A DNA stretch of 38,500 nt from an uncultured Saprospirales bacterium (lineage in GTDB: Bacteria > Bacteroidota > Bacteroidia > Chitinophagales > JADIYW01). Shown here piece by piece: positions 15,613-23,550 of the stretch. The stretch covers positions 1 to 38,500 of the forward strand of contig CALLKF010000059.1 in NCBI GenBank assembly GCA_938008535.1, given 5' to 3'. How positions within the stretch are numbered: the stretch's first letter is position 1; every line of letters begins with the position of its first letter. The notes under the pieces are model-generated. The model had not been told where the DNA came from. It was given only the letters and a program-made list of their open reading frames with translations, and did no database searches. The translations under genes and the position numbers were made by a program.

Positions 15613-16200
15613 CTATCTATATAATTTATTTATTAACAAATATTTCATAACACTTTCATCTACAAAGTATTTTATCGATTGCTTATTTTTTATTCTATTG
15701 CGTATTTCTGTAGAACTGATGTCAAAAAGAGGCAAGTTAATAGTTGTGAGTCGTGAGTCGTGAGTCGTAATAGTTTCTGTTGTTCTATTATAAACAAGTA
15801 CACTAACATTTTCTAAGATCCAATCAACTTCTTTCCATTCGTGAAACTTGGCAACATTATCTTCGCCAATAATTAATGAGAATTTGTGCGTTGTAAATTG
15901 TTTCATCAATTCTTTCAATGTAACATGTGTATAAGATGGTTTCGGTAAATGAAATTCAATCTCCAATACTTTAAAATAAGGAACATTTTCAATCGCTAAT
16001 TTTACCATTTCTAAACGATGATGTTTATCAGCTAAATCAGAACTATTTTTAAAAGGATTTTGTGGCGAAACAATAAACCAAATTTCATCTAATTGTGCAG
16101 CTTCACGCATATGTGTAGCCAACAACAAATGTCCAATATGAATTGGATTAAAAGAGCCAAAAAAAAGTCCGATGTTTTTAGTCATTTGTAATTGGTTCAT
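15613..16200 (-). CDS. nadD: Nicotinate-nucleotide adenylyltransferase NadD
   Basis: NadD adenylates nicotinate mononucleotide to deamido-NAD. The 195-residue length is normal. The nucleotidyltransferase motif GSFNPIHIGH is at about 15-24, followed by WFIVSPQNPFK, IIGEDNVAKFHEWK and the C-terminal ISSTEIRNRI. ATG 16200 overlaps the glycosyltransferase stop by ATGA, which favours this start; M6 is the alternative. Residues 145-153 (TTHDSRLTT) come from a perfect-period heptad array and fill the variable loop before PLFDISST, where homologues usually carry an RPGY-like segment; none is visible here. The core motifs are intact, so the enzyme is probably active. Confidence 0.94.
   Translation of the reverse strand: MNQLQMTKNIGLFFGSFNPIHIGHLLLATHMREAAQLDEIWFIVSPQNPFKNSSDLADKHHRLEMVKLAIENVPYFKVLEIEFHLPKPSYTHVTLKELMKQFTTHKFSLIIGEDNVAKFHEWKEVDWILENVSVLVYNRTTETITTHDSRLTTINLPLFDISSTEIRNRIKNKQSIKYFVDESVMKYLLINKLYR
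15746..15770. repeat. Heptad array inside nadD, GTGAGTC family
   Basis: Three perfect copies of GTGAGTC plus a partial unit, within the nadD coding frame. A 20-nt stretch (15749-15768) is identical, inverted, to 23648-23667 before mnmG. Confidence 0.88.
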
Positions 16201-17231
16201 TGGTGATTTGTAAAAATAGAATTATAAATGTTTATTATTTTTTTGTTCATTAAAGTTACATCAAATTGTTGAACTAAGTTAAAGGCGTTTGTAGTAGTCA
16301 TGATTCGTGATTCGTAAGTTGTGAGTATTTGTTGAATTAAATCAACAGCGTCATCAACACTTTTATAAATGTATCCAGTTTTTTCGTGTTCGATAATTTC
16401 GTGTGCAGCAGCAAAATTGTTAGTAACTACTGGTATTTTTGCAGCCATTGCTTCCAATAAAACTTGCCCAAAACCTTCATTTTTACTGGTAAATAAAAAC
16501 ACATCAAACTTGGAAAGTTGTTGTGGAATATTTTGTTGAAAACCTAAAAATTTTATGTTTGAATGTTGTTTTTCATACATTTTTTTTAAACTTCCATCAC
16601 CAATAATTACAAAAGTAATATCACTTCGTTGATGCAATAATTTATTGGCAATTTCAATAAATTCTTCTATATTTTTTTCATGTTCTATTGCTGACACAAT
16701 GCCAACAGTAAATTTTTTTTTATTCTTTTCAATTTTTGGTATTTTATCATTTTCAAATTTCTTTGTATCAATTCCTGGATAAACAATTTCTAATTTTTCA
16801 GCATCTATAAATGGAATAAAATTTTTCTTTACTTCATTACTAACACAAATTATTTTTTGTATTTTTTTAAATTGATATTTCCATTTATTTTTAATCGGAA
16901 AATTTACATGTCGATGTATAATTCCTGGAATATTTAATCCTAAAAATGAAGCAAATATAAAGGTATTGATTGCATGCGAATCATGTAAATGAATCAGATC
17001 AATTTTATTTTGATTACATAGTTTTTTTAATTGTATTGCTGCTAAAAAATCAATACCAAATCTTTTTTTAAACGTAATAGTTTTGTCTTTATTTTTTTTT
17101 GACAACTCACTATTTTCTGGTGCAAATAACACCTGATTATACACACTATTTTGTTGATTTATTATATAATCAATCTGCTGTTCAGCACCACGCCAAGTAG
17201 TTGCACTCGATATGTGTAGAATAGTTTTCAA
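16197..17231 (-). CDS. GT4-type glycosyltransferase
   Basis: A 344-residue cytoplasmic GT-B glycosyltransferase. The N-terminal half opens with ILHISSATTWRGAEQQIDYI, the acceptor-side glycine-rich loop. The donor half has FTVGIVSAIEHEKNIEEFIE, VIIGDGSLKKMYE and the E-x7-E nucleotide-sugar motif within FTSKNEGFGQVLLEAMAAKIPVV. The start codon is TTG, overlapping the upstream gene's TGA as TTGA, which suggests translational coupling. Residues 304-313 (TTYESRIMTT) are encoded by a degenerate heptad array. The acceptor and sugar cannot be told; its place between an O-antigen-ligase-like gene and nadD suggests surface polysaccharide assembly. Confidence 0.9.
   Translation of the reverse strand: MKTILHISSATTWRGAEQQIDYIINQQNSVYNQVLFAPENSELSKKNKDKTITFKKRFGIDFLAAIQLKKLCNQNKIDLIHLHDSHAINTFIFASFLGLNIPGIIHRHVNFPIKNKWKYQFKKIQKIICVSNEVKKNFIPFIDAEKLEIVYPGIDTKKFENDKIPKIEKNKKKFTVGIVSAIEHEKNIEEFIEIANKLLHQRSDITFVIIGDGSLKKMYEKQHSNIKFLGFQQNIPQQLSKFDVFLFTSKNEGFGQVLLEAMAAKIPVVTNNFAAAHEIIEHEKTGYIYKSVDDAVDLIQQILTTYESRIMTTTNAFNLVQQFDVTLMNKKIINIYNSIFTNHQ
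16302..16329. repeat. Heptad array inside the glycosyltransferase gene, GATTCGT family
   Basis: Units GATTCGT, GATTCGT, AAGTTGT, GAGTATT with period 7, in frame within the gene. The units differ from the nadD array by only a few substitutions, and the encoded peptide is nearly the same. Confidence 0.75.
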
Positions 17232-18343
17232 CTTTTTCTATTTCTATTAAAACCAATACAACTTATTATTAAAAAGATACTGGTTCCAATTTGTGTTTTT
17301 AAAAAAGGTTCCCAACACATAACCACTAAAATAGAACTGTATATTGTAATAAATAAATGATCTTTTTTTCTTACATAATATAATAAAGGAAACATCAAAC
17401 ATATAATAAATACTATACCTAACGGCAAACCAAGAGCTGCAGTAGTTTCTAAATATTGATTATGTATTCGCGCATAAACAGCACTAGAAAAATTTGGATA
17501 GCGTGTTTTATAAATTGTGTTTAATTCATCTTGCACATCACCGATTCCTACACCAACTAATTTATTTTTTTGAATGATTTCTATACCAAGTTTATCAGAT
17601 AATATTCTTCTTGGATCTGAATAATTATTTAGAGAATCTGTATTATTTTTTAATTGTTCGAATGAATATTTAGTGTAATCAATTTTATTTTTTATGGTTG
17701 GAATTTTTTCAAACAACATAAAACCAATCACAATTATTAAACCTATAAAACCAGCTAAATACATGTATTTTCTGGTACTTATAAAATGTAAAAAAATGTA
17801 CAATAATATCAAAAAGTAAACACTAAAAATACCTGTACGAACTGACATAACATGTATAAATACATACAACCAAAATAATACAATACCAAGTGCAAGTTTT
17901 ATAAAATTAGATGTCGTTTTAAATAATATTTCTACACAAAAAATACATCCAATACTGCACAACACTGAATAATATATGTGATGTACTATTGTTTTCATTA
18001 CTTCACCTTTTGAATATAATTCCAGATTATTAGCTAAATCAATTCTATAATGATAATAACTATAAACACTACTTACCACACAACAACTGATAAAATAAAT
18101 AAAGATGAATTGTATTTTTTTTTCATCCACTTTTTCAACAGTTAATAAACTAATTGGTATGAATAAAAACGGTATTTTATTTTTAATTTCATCTAAATAG
18201 GAAAGATGATTTTCAGAATTAAAAAATGATACAAGGTGAATAAGTGCAATTATAAACAAAGCAATACTAAATGAAGATTTAAAAAATTTCTTGCTATTTG
18301 TTTTAACTTTTGCATCTAAAATAAAAAGCATACACATACACAC
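17228..18343 (-). CDS. O-antigen ligase / Wzy-like polymerase membrane protein (true start probably upstream)
   Basis: An integral membrane protein, 371 residues from the GTG at 18343, with about ten helices. Toward the C-terminus the periplasmic loop and following segment (GVGIGDVQDEL, then ARIHNQYLETTAALGLPLGIVF) fit O-antigen ligase/Wzy_C proteins, in which HNQYLE is typical. The frame stays open for 36 more codons (to 18451) and encodes WIAGLFFSRFLQSVATV, the first membrane helix that relatives have. However, no ATG, GTG or TTG lies in that stretch, only ATT, ATA and ATC. So the start is either rare, altered by mutation, or the GTG given here. A possible -7 element (TAAATTTG) at 18485-18478 would suit an upstream start. 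The downstream glycosyltransferase overlaps by 4 nt. Confidence 0.82.
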   Translation of the reverse strand: MCMCMLFILDAKVKTNSKKFFKSSFSIALFIIALIHLVSFFNSENHLSYLDEIKNKIPFLFIPISLLTVEKVDEKKIQFIFIYFISCCVVSSVYSYYHYRIDLANNLELYSKGEVMKTIVHHIYYSVLCSIGCIFCVEILFKTTSNFIKLALGIVLFWLYVFIHVMSVRTGIFSVYFLILLYIFLHFISTRKYMYLAGFIGLIIVIGFMLFEKIPTIKNKIDYTKYSFEQLKNNTDSLNNYSDPRRILSDKLGIEIIQKNKLVGVGIGDVQDELNTIYKTRYPNFSSAVYARIHNQYLETTAALGLPLGIVFIICLMFPLLYYVRKKDHLFITIYSSILVVMCWEPFLKTQIGTSIFLIISCIGFNRNRKS

Positions 18344-18515
18344 AGTTGCAACACTTTGTAAAAACCTGGAAAAAAATAAACCTGCAATCCAAATTATTAA
18401 GATGGTAACAAATGAATTTTTTATTTGATTGCTATTTAAGATGGTATTTAATTTTTAACTTTTAGGAACTTCTGATACAAATTTAGTGTTTAAATACCTA
18501 AATTATTCTACCTTT

Positions 18516-19097
18516 ATGACCGCAGTGTCAACCGAACCAATAAAAAATACAGATCATCTTTTTGAAGATGAATTATTACCGCATGCTGATGCGTTGTATA
18601 ATTTTGCCTATCATTTAACTTATAATGAAGCTGATGCAAATGATTTGGTGCAAGAAACCTTTATGAAAGCATTTCGTTTTATTAATTTATACGAATCGGG
18701 AACTAATTCAAAGGCATGGTTGTTTAAGATATTGAAGAATGCGTTTATAAACGAATATCGCAAGAAGAAAAAAGAACCAGAAAAAGTTGATTATGATGAT
18801 GTAATTACTTTTTCAGACGAAGACGATGATAACAGTGCTGCCTATTTTGATTTAAGAGAAGAGTTGTTTGATGGAATTATGGGTGACGAAATTACTGTTG
18901 CTTTAAATCGTTTGCCAATTGATTTTAAAACGGTGATTTTATTGTGTGATGTAGAAGGATTTTCGTACGAAGAAATTGCAAAAATTATAGATATTCCAAT
19001 TGGTACCGTTCGTTCACGTTTACACAGAGCACGAAATGTATTAAAAGAAAGTTTGAAAGAATACGCTCAGAAAATGGGTTTTAATAAAGAATTATAA
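18516..19097 (+). CDS. ECF-type RNA polymerase sigma factor
   Basis: A 193-residue sigma-70 family ECF sigma factor. Region 2 is LPHADALYNFAYHLTYNEAD with DLVQETFMKAFRFINLY, and region 4 is ALNRLPIDFKTVILLCDVEG with FSYEEIAKIIDIPIGTVRSRLHRAR. An acidic linker (YDDVITFSDEDDDN) joins them. The frame also opens at GTG 18486, but ATG 18516 gives the usual N-terminus. The next gene, 30 nt downstream, is a small cysteine-bearing anti-sigma-like protein, so the pair probably forms a sigma/anti-sigma switch. The signal and target promoters are unknown. Confidence 0.92.
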   Translation: MTAVSTEPIKNTDHLFEDELLPHADALYNFAYHLTYNEADANDLVQETFMKAFRFINLYESGTNSKAWLFKILKNAFINEYRKKKKEPEKVDYDDVITFSDEDDDNSAAYFDLREELFDGIMGDEITVALNRLPIDFKTVILLCDVEGFSYEEIAKIIDIPIGTVRSRLHRARNVLKESLKEYAQKMGFNKEL

Positions 19098-19127
19098 AAC
19101 GTCTAAAGACGAATAAAAACATATTTT

Positions 19128-19367
19128 ATGCATATACAACCACATAATTGCCAACATCTTATCGCAGATATTCAATTGCTGTTAGATGGCGAATTAGACA
19201 GGCATAAGGAAAATAGAGTGCGTACCGAAATGGAACATTGCCCAACTTGTTTACAATATTACAACAGTCATACAGTTTACAAAAAAACTATTTCTGAGAA
19301 AGTAACACGCATGTCTTGCGGTCACGATTTCAAAGAAAATTTATTATCTAAGATTAGAGGTTTGTAG
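19128..19367 (+). CDS. Small zinc-finger-type anti-sigma factor
   Basis: A 79-residue cytoplasmic protein with the layout of RsrA-like ZAS anti-sigma factors: C8, a helix ending LLDGELDR, then H37-C38-P-T-C41. The usual ZAS motif is H-x3-C-x2-C; here the histidine is next to the first cysteine, and the position where it would normally lie (34) is glutamate. C64 near the C-terminus is an additional possible ligand. It may therefore bind zinc differently, or sense redox. It is co-oriented with the sigma factor and separated from it by 30 nt. Confidence 0.82.
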   Translation: MHIQPHNCQHLIADIQLLLDGELDRHKENRVRTEMEHCPTCLQYYNSHTVYKKTISEKVTRMSCGHDFKENLLSKIRGL

Positions 19368-19370
19368 TAT

Positions 19371-19483
19371 TTCTAACAGATTTCTCGGATTTTCACAGAA
19401 TTTTTTTCACGCAAAGAAAAAAGTAAGACTTTTCATAGAAATGAAAATCACACCAATCATAAAAATCAGTGATAATCTGTGTT
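19371..19483. other. Intergenic word-repeat remnant between convergent genes
   Basis: The 116 nt between the anti-sigma gene and the next minus-strand gene hold a weak hairpin (TTTTCAT at 19430-19436, ATGAAAA at 19441-19447) and repeated words such as ACAGATTT, TTTTCACAG, AAAATCA and ATCTGTG. There is no clear period of 7 and no strong terminator. It resembles word-like intergenic repeats that I associate with Bacteroidota genomes. Confidence 0.35.
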
Positions 19484-20017
19484 CTATTTTCCTATTCCAA
19501 TTCTTACAGAAAAAGCAATTTCATAATAAGAAAAATCAAACTCTGATTTTGAATTCGGATTTTTCTTAGATGAAATTGGAAAATCGCCGTATAGTGTTGG
19601 TTTGTAGTCTAAAGCTAATATAAAAGGTACTCGTAAATTTTGTGTTGTATAATCAATTCCAAGAATTGGCGAAACACCTAAAGCAAAATAAGTTTGTGTG
19701 GCACCATATGTTTTTTTACCAATTCCAATGGCTGGACCACCACCAACATAACCAGAAAAGTTTCTATTTCTACCAAATTCCCAATGTTTTTCATAAAGCA
19801 CCTGAAAATTTCCACCTGGTCTATTAATTACCACACCATGATAACCATATCTCAATAGTAATTCAATAGCATGTCCTCTTTGTTGATCTAACACATACAC
19901 ACCAGAAATGCCTAAGCCATAGCCAAAACGCAAACCAACTGCACCTTTATATTGTTGCGAAAAACTGGTATTTATTAAATAAAATAGTATAAATAGTGAA
20001 ACGGATTTTTTCAGCAT
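19484..20017 (-). CDS. Small secreted, probably outer-membrane beta-barrel protein
   Basis: A protein of 177 residues from the ATG at 20017, which gives a clean signal peptide (MLKKSVSLFILFYLINTSFSQ). The frame continues 24 codons upstream into scpA, but that extension has no signal-like features. The mature part alternates hydrophobic and polar residues with many glycines and aromatics (YKGAVGLRFGYGLGISGVYV, GGGPAIGIGKKTYGATQTYF, and the end YYEIAFSVRIGIGK), as expected for a small 8-strand beta-barrel. I do not recognise a named family. It lies downstream of scpA, possibly in the same transcript. Confidence 0.75.
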   Translation of the reverse strand: MLKKSVSLFILFYLINTSFSQQYKGAVGLRFGYGLGISGVYVLDQQRGHAIELLLRYGYHGVVINRPGGNFQVLYEKHWEFGRNRNFSGYVGGGPAIGIGKKTYGATQTYFALGVSPILGIDYTTQNLRVPFILALDYKPTLYGDFPISSKKNPNSKSEFDFSYYEIAFSVRIGIGK

Positions 20018-20061
20018 TTTTAAATTTAATAAAATAAAATGATGGTATGCGTTAATTTTTA

Positions 20062-20808
20062 TTAATTCTCTACTTCTGAAGAAAGCCAAAAATTATTATT
20101 TCCTTCGCCAAGTACTATGGAAATTAGTTGTTGTTGAATCAACTCTAACATTCCTAAGAATATAAAAACAGCATGTATTTTGCTTTCACATTTTTCAAAT
20201 ATCTCAGTAAAAGATGCTTTACTTTTGGCAGCTATAAATGCAGTTAATTTTTCTTTTTCTGTTTCTATCGAAAATTTATATGGATTAATGGTATGTACTA
20301 CCTTTTCTGTTTTAAATTTATATTTATCTAAAGTGCGTTTGTATGCATTCAATAATTTAAATAAAGTGATGGTTTCCAATTCACCTTCATCAGACAATAG
20401 TTTTACTAATTCAGTAACTTCATTTTTTTGGTTCCCACGTGAATATCTTAACGAACGATTTCCTTCTAATTCCTTCATTAATTCAACCGCAACTTTCACG
20501 CGTTTGTATTCTAAAAGTTGGTCAATCAATTCTTGTCTTGGATCGATTTCATTTCCTTGTTCATCTATTTCTTTTCTTGGTAACAACATTTTTGCTTTAA
20601 TACGCATCAATGTTGCGGCAACTAAAATAAATTCACTTGCAACTTCAATATTTAATCTTTCTAAATGTTGAATGTAATCTAAAAAATCATTTGTAATTTT
20701 ATGGATTGGAATATCTTGTATACTTAATTCATCACGTTCAATGAAAAACAATAACAAATCAAACGGACCTTCGAACTGTGGTAAATGTATTAAAAACGGA
20801 GCACTCAT
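20062..20808 (-). CDS. scpA: Segregation and condensation protein ScpA
   Basis: ScpA is the kleisin of bacterial SMC condensin. It links the SMC heads and, with ScpB, organises newly replicated origins. The 248-residue protein starts as the family does (FEGPFDLLLFFIERDELSIQDIPIHKITNDF), has FILVAATLMRIKAKMLLP, an acidic middle, and a C-terminal winged helix (FTEIFEKCESKIHAVFIFLGMLELIQQQLI). scpB is not adjacent. The start is preceded by a heptad array 8 nt upstream. The three parS sites, where ParB loads SMC-ScpAB in other bacteria, lie 2.5 kb away. Confidence 0.96.
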   Translation of the reverse strand: MSAPFLIHLPQFEGPFDLLLFFIERDELSIQDIPIHKITNDFLDYIQHLERLNIEVASEFILVAATLMRIKAKMLLPRKEIDEQGNEIDPRQELIDQLLEYKRVKVAVELMKELEGNRSLRYSRGNQKNEVTELVKLLSDEGELETITLFKLLNAYKRTLDKYKFKTEKVVHTINPYKFSIETEKEKLTAFIAAKSKASFTEIFEKCESKIHAVFIFLGMLELIQQQLISIVLGEGNNNFWLSSEVEN

Positions 20809-20816
20809 ATTTTTTT

Positions 20817-20837
20817 AGTTTGCAGTTTGCATTTCAT
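20817..20837. repeat. Heptad array upstream of scpA, AGTTTGC family
   Basis: AGTTTGC, AGTTTGC, ATTTCAT. A degenerate continuation runs to about 20900, where ATTTCAT recurs 21 nt (three periods) later. It stops 8 nt before the scpA start codon. Confidence 0.7.
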
Positions 20838-20914
20838 TAAATTTGCAAACTATTTCATCATTGCAAATCGTAAAACTTGCATCATAAAAATAGCCAATTC
20901 TATTATAAATAACG

Positions 20915-22177
20915 ATGATAGTTATCTACACAAAACAAGTTACCAACAGAATAAAATATACATTCGATTTTGTTTTTGTAAATTATTTTGGTATCGATTA
21001 TGAAATTAGTTTTGATGCTTCTGTTACTAAAAAAACAGATAAATTTTATTTAAGTTATTCAACAGAAAAACATGAAAATTATTTTTCAATTTTTCAAGAT
21101 GAGCTTTTGTTAGAAGATTCAATACAACAGCAAAAATTATTTATTTCTAAAGAAAATGATATTCCTGTTTTTTTTCAAACAGATAAAAATTTTGAAATTC
21201 GCTTTGATATTTTTGCTGCAATTTTTTATTTGATTACTCGCTACGAAGAATATTTGCCTCACGAACAAGATGAGCATGGAAGATATAAATCATCCAATTC
21301 TATTTTGTCAAACGCAGCATTTAATTTCTCGCCAATTGTAGAAATTTGGTTAGATTATTTTAAACAAGAATTAGTAAAACAGTTTCCAGGTATTACTTTT
21401 AATAATCACGAATTCGAATATCAACCTACTTTTGATATTGATAATGCTTTTCAATATTTAGGAAGAAATTGGTTGCACAAACCACCAAACATTTTTAATA
21501 ATAACTGTAGAAGTGCTTTATTAAAAAAAAGTAAAGATGCATTTGATACATTTGATTTTATTCAGCAGGAAATAATCAAAAACCAACATCAACCAATTTT
21601 CTTTTTTCTAATGAGCGATGAAGATAAACACGATTCTAACGTTTCGCCAAATTCAACATTATTATATTTTCAAATAAACGCACTTTCAAAATTTCAAATA
21701 GGTATTCATCCTTCGTATCATGCAACAACTTCCGAAAAAATTAAATTAGAAACTACACGTTTGTTTCAAATTTTAGATAAACCAATTACTATTTCCAGAC
21801 AACATTTTCTGCGTATAAAGTTTCCAGAAACTTTATTTAATCTTATGCAAAATAAAATAGAAATAGATTACTCATTAACTTATCCAGATGTTATCGGTTT
21901 TCGTGCTGGTTATAGTCGTGAAATTATTTTCTTTGATTTAACTAAAAATGAACCAACCAATTTTACTTTACAACCAAGTTCCTGGATGGATGCTACTTTT
22001 GAATACTATCAAAATAATTTAACAAATGATGAAATATTAGATAAATTTTTGCCATTTTTTTACCTACTTAAAAAAATAAATGGTAAATTAGTTCCTATAT
22101 TTCACAACGATTTACTAGCTATTGATAAATATAAGCAAATTTTTAAAACTATAAATCAATTAGCAACACACAAATAA
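20915..22177 (+). CDS. Polysaccharide-deacetylase-like protein
   Basis: A 420-residue cytoplasmic protein (no signal peptide). The N-terminal ~130 residues (YFGIDYEISFD, AAIFYLITRYEEYLPHEQDE) match the domain that precedes the catalytic region in many Bacteroidota polysaccharide deacetylase family proteins. The catalytic part shows FDIDNAFQY (metal-binding aspartate motif), IGIHPSYHAT (an H-x3-H metal site) and the later segment TYPDVIGFRAGYSREIIFFD. Such proteins sit near surface-polysaccharide genes, but the substrate is unknown. porP/sprF starts 8 nt downstream, so they probably share a transcript. Confidence 0.82.
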   Translation: MIVIYTKQVTNRIKYTFDFVFVNYFGIDYEISFDASVTKKTDKFYLSYSTEKHENYFSIFQDELLLEDSIQQQKLFISKENDIPVFFQTDKNFEIRFDIFAAIFYLITRYEEYLPHEQDEHGRYKSSNSILSNAAFNFSPIVEIWLDYFKQELVKQFPGITFNNHEFEYQPTFDIDNAFQYLGRNWLHKPPNIFNNNCRSALLKKSKDAFDTFDFIQQEIIKNQHQPIFFFLMSDEDKHDSNVSPNSTLLYFQINALSKFQIGIHPSYHATTSEKIKLETTRLFQILDKPITISRQHFLRIKFPETLFNLMQNKIEIDYSLTYPDVIGFRAGYSREIIFFDLTKNEPTNFTLQPSSWMDATFEYYQNNLTNDEILDKFLPFFYLLKKINGKLVPIFHNDLLAIDKYKQIFKTINQLATHK

Positions 22178-22185
22178 AATAGATT

Positions 22186-23256
22186 ATGAAAAGAAAATTA
22201 TTTACACAAATAATATTTTTGTCTTTTATATTGTCTTCGACACATAACTTAAAAGCACAAGATTATAAATTTTCGCAATTTTATAATTCGCCATTAAATT
22301 TAAATCCAGCCAATACTGGAAGAATAAATTCATTGTATCGTTTAGTAGCGAACTACCGTTTACAATACTTACCACTTCAGACACCATCACCATACAACAC
22401 GTTTTCAGCATCAGGTGATGCTGGATTGTTTCGCGATCAGCTACGTGATGATATTTGGGGAATAGGTGTAGTATTTACTTATGACAGACAAACTGCAATT
22501 CAAACGAATAGTTTTATGGTTTCAACTGCATATCATAAATCACTTGGAAGAGATAAAAACCATTTTCTAAGTGCAGGTTTCCAAGTAGGTTTTACACAGC
22601 GTTCTTTAGATAGAGGTAATTTATCTTTTGAAAGCCAATTTGACAATAGAGTAGGTGCATTTGATTTAACACTACCTTCAGGTGAGGTTTTCAAATCAGG
22701 TAAATACTTTCAACCAAACATGAATATTGGTTTAATGTGGTCTTCACAATTCTCTAAATTAATTGGTGCTTATGCTGGTTTTTCAATGTTTAATGTTATT
22801 AAAGCAAAAGATACTTTCTTCAAATCTGATAACGAACGAGCAAGACGTATGAACGCACACGCTGGTTTGGTGTTCAATATCAAAAATAAAATCATGGTTT
22901 CACCAAATGGTATGTTTATGACACAAGCAAAAGCAATTCAATGGGTAGCTGGTACGTCTGTTAGTGTTAATCTTTCTGGAAAAGAAGAACCATACAGAAC
23001 CGCAGTTTCAGCTGGTGTTTGGGTTGATGGCAACCAAAAATTAAAAGCAGGCGATAATGCAATGGGTTCAGTAATTGCATCAGTTGGTGTTTCTTTCTTT
23101 GGTGTTCAAGTTGGTTTAAGTTATGACGCAGCGCTTAAAAAAGATTTAAGCAAAGCAGTAAAAACATTCGGTGCGTTAGAAGCATCTATCATTTACACAA
23201 GCAAGCCATTAGACAAAAAGAAACATGCATCACCGCTAATGTGTCCTAATTTCTAA
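22186..23256 (+). CDS. PorP/SprF family type IX secretion membrane protein
   Basis: A 356-residue outer-membrane protein. The signal peptide is about 25 residues (ending HNLKAQ), followed directly by the family's hallmark DYKFSQFYNSPLNLNPANTG. The rest is a beta-barrel with repeated glycine/aromatic strands (FLSAGFQVGFTQRSLDRGNL, FQPNMNIGLMWSSQF, GVSFFGVQVGLSYD). PorP/SprF proteins are linked to the type IX secretion system and gliding of Bacteroidota, where they help anchor secreted proteins such as SprB. No other T9SS gene is in the window. A strong terminator follows. Confidence 0.92.
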   Translation: MKRKLFTQIIFLSFILSSTHNLKAQDYKFSQFYNSPLNLNPANTGRINSLYRLVANYRLQYLPLQTPSPYNTFSASGDAGLFRDQLRDDIWGIGVVFTYDRQTAIQTNSFMVSTAYHKSLGRDKNHFLSAGFQVGFTQRSLDRGNLSFESQFDNRVGAFDLTLPSGEVFKSGKYFQPNMNIGLMWSSQFSKLIGAYAGFSMFNVIKAKDTFFKSDNERARRMNAHAGLVFNIKNKIMVSPNGMFMTQAKAIQWVAGTSVSVNLSGKEEPYRTAVSAGVWVDGNQKLKAGDNAMGSVIASVGVSFFGVQVGLSYDAALKKDLSKAVKTFGALEASIIYTSKPLDKKKHASPLMCPNF

Positions 23257-23279
23257 AATTTTATTTCAACGATATATTG

Positions 23280-23312
23280 AAATGGCTGTAGAAAATCTAC
23301 AGCCATTTTTTT
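23280..23312 (+). terminator. Terminator of the porP/sprF transcript
   Basis: 13-bp arms (AAATGGCTGTAGA at 23280-23292 and its complement at 23296-23308) with an AAA loop and a T run to 23312. The first parS site starts at the next base. Confidence 0.92.
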
Positions 23313-23326
23313 GTTTCACGTGAAAC
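23313..23326. other. parS site 1 (ParB binding)
   Basis: GTTTCACGTGAAAC, a perfect 14-bp palindrome; with its flanks it agrees with the bacterial parS consensus TGTTTCACGTGAAACA at 15 of 16 positions. Confidence 0.88.
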
Positions 23327-23446
23327 CAATATTTTCTAAACACACAATACATTCTATTTTGTATTTATTTAGTTTTTTTAAAAAGTAATTTTACTATTAC
23401 AAGAAAAAACCATATAGTATAAATAATTTGATTTACATTCAATTTT

Positions 23447-23460
23447 GTTTCACGTGAAAC
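23447..23460. other. parS site 2 (ParB binding), perfect consensus
   Basis: The same palindrome; with flanks 23446-23461 it matches TGTTTCACGTGAAACA at all 16 positions. Confidence 0.92.
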
Positions 23461-23484
23461 ATTTCAACATTAGTTCACACACAC

Positions 23485-23493
23485 TAATCCACA
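23485..23493 (+). other. Near-consensus DnaA box TAATCCACA
   Basis: One mismatch to TTATCCACA. The same 9-mer recurs right after parS site 3. The surrounding gene-free stretch 23327-23640 is AT-rich, with no ORF. Confidence 0.45.
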
Positions 23494-23550
23494 AAGTGAA
23501 TAAAACTGTTGATTACTAGAACTAAATGTAATAATTGAATTTATAAAATT

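Noticed and set aside
14418..16329. Heptad arrays as a CRISPR array
   Set aside because: The units are contiguous 7-mers with no spacers, too short for CRISPR repeats, and no cas gene is present.
18486..18515. GTG start for the sigma factor
   Set aside because: ATG 18516 gives the normal N-terminus; the upstream 10 codons are AT-rich leader and overlap the promoter region of the divergent gene.
20433..20446. CACGTG inside scpA as a further parS site
   Set aside because: Only the core agrees; the flanks differ at several positions of the parS consensus, and it is in coding sequence. The half-site ACGTGAAAC at about 14846 was rejected for the same reason.
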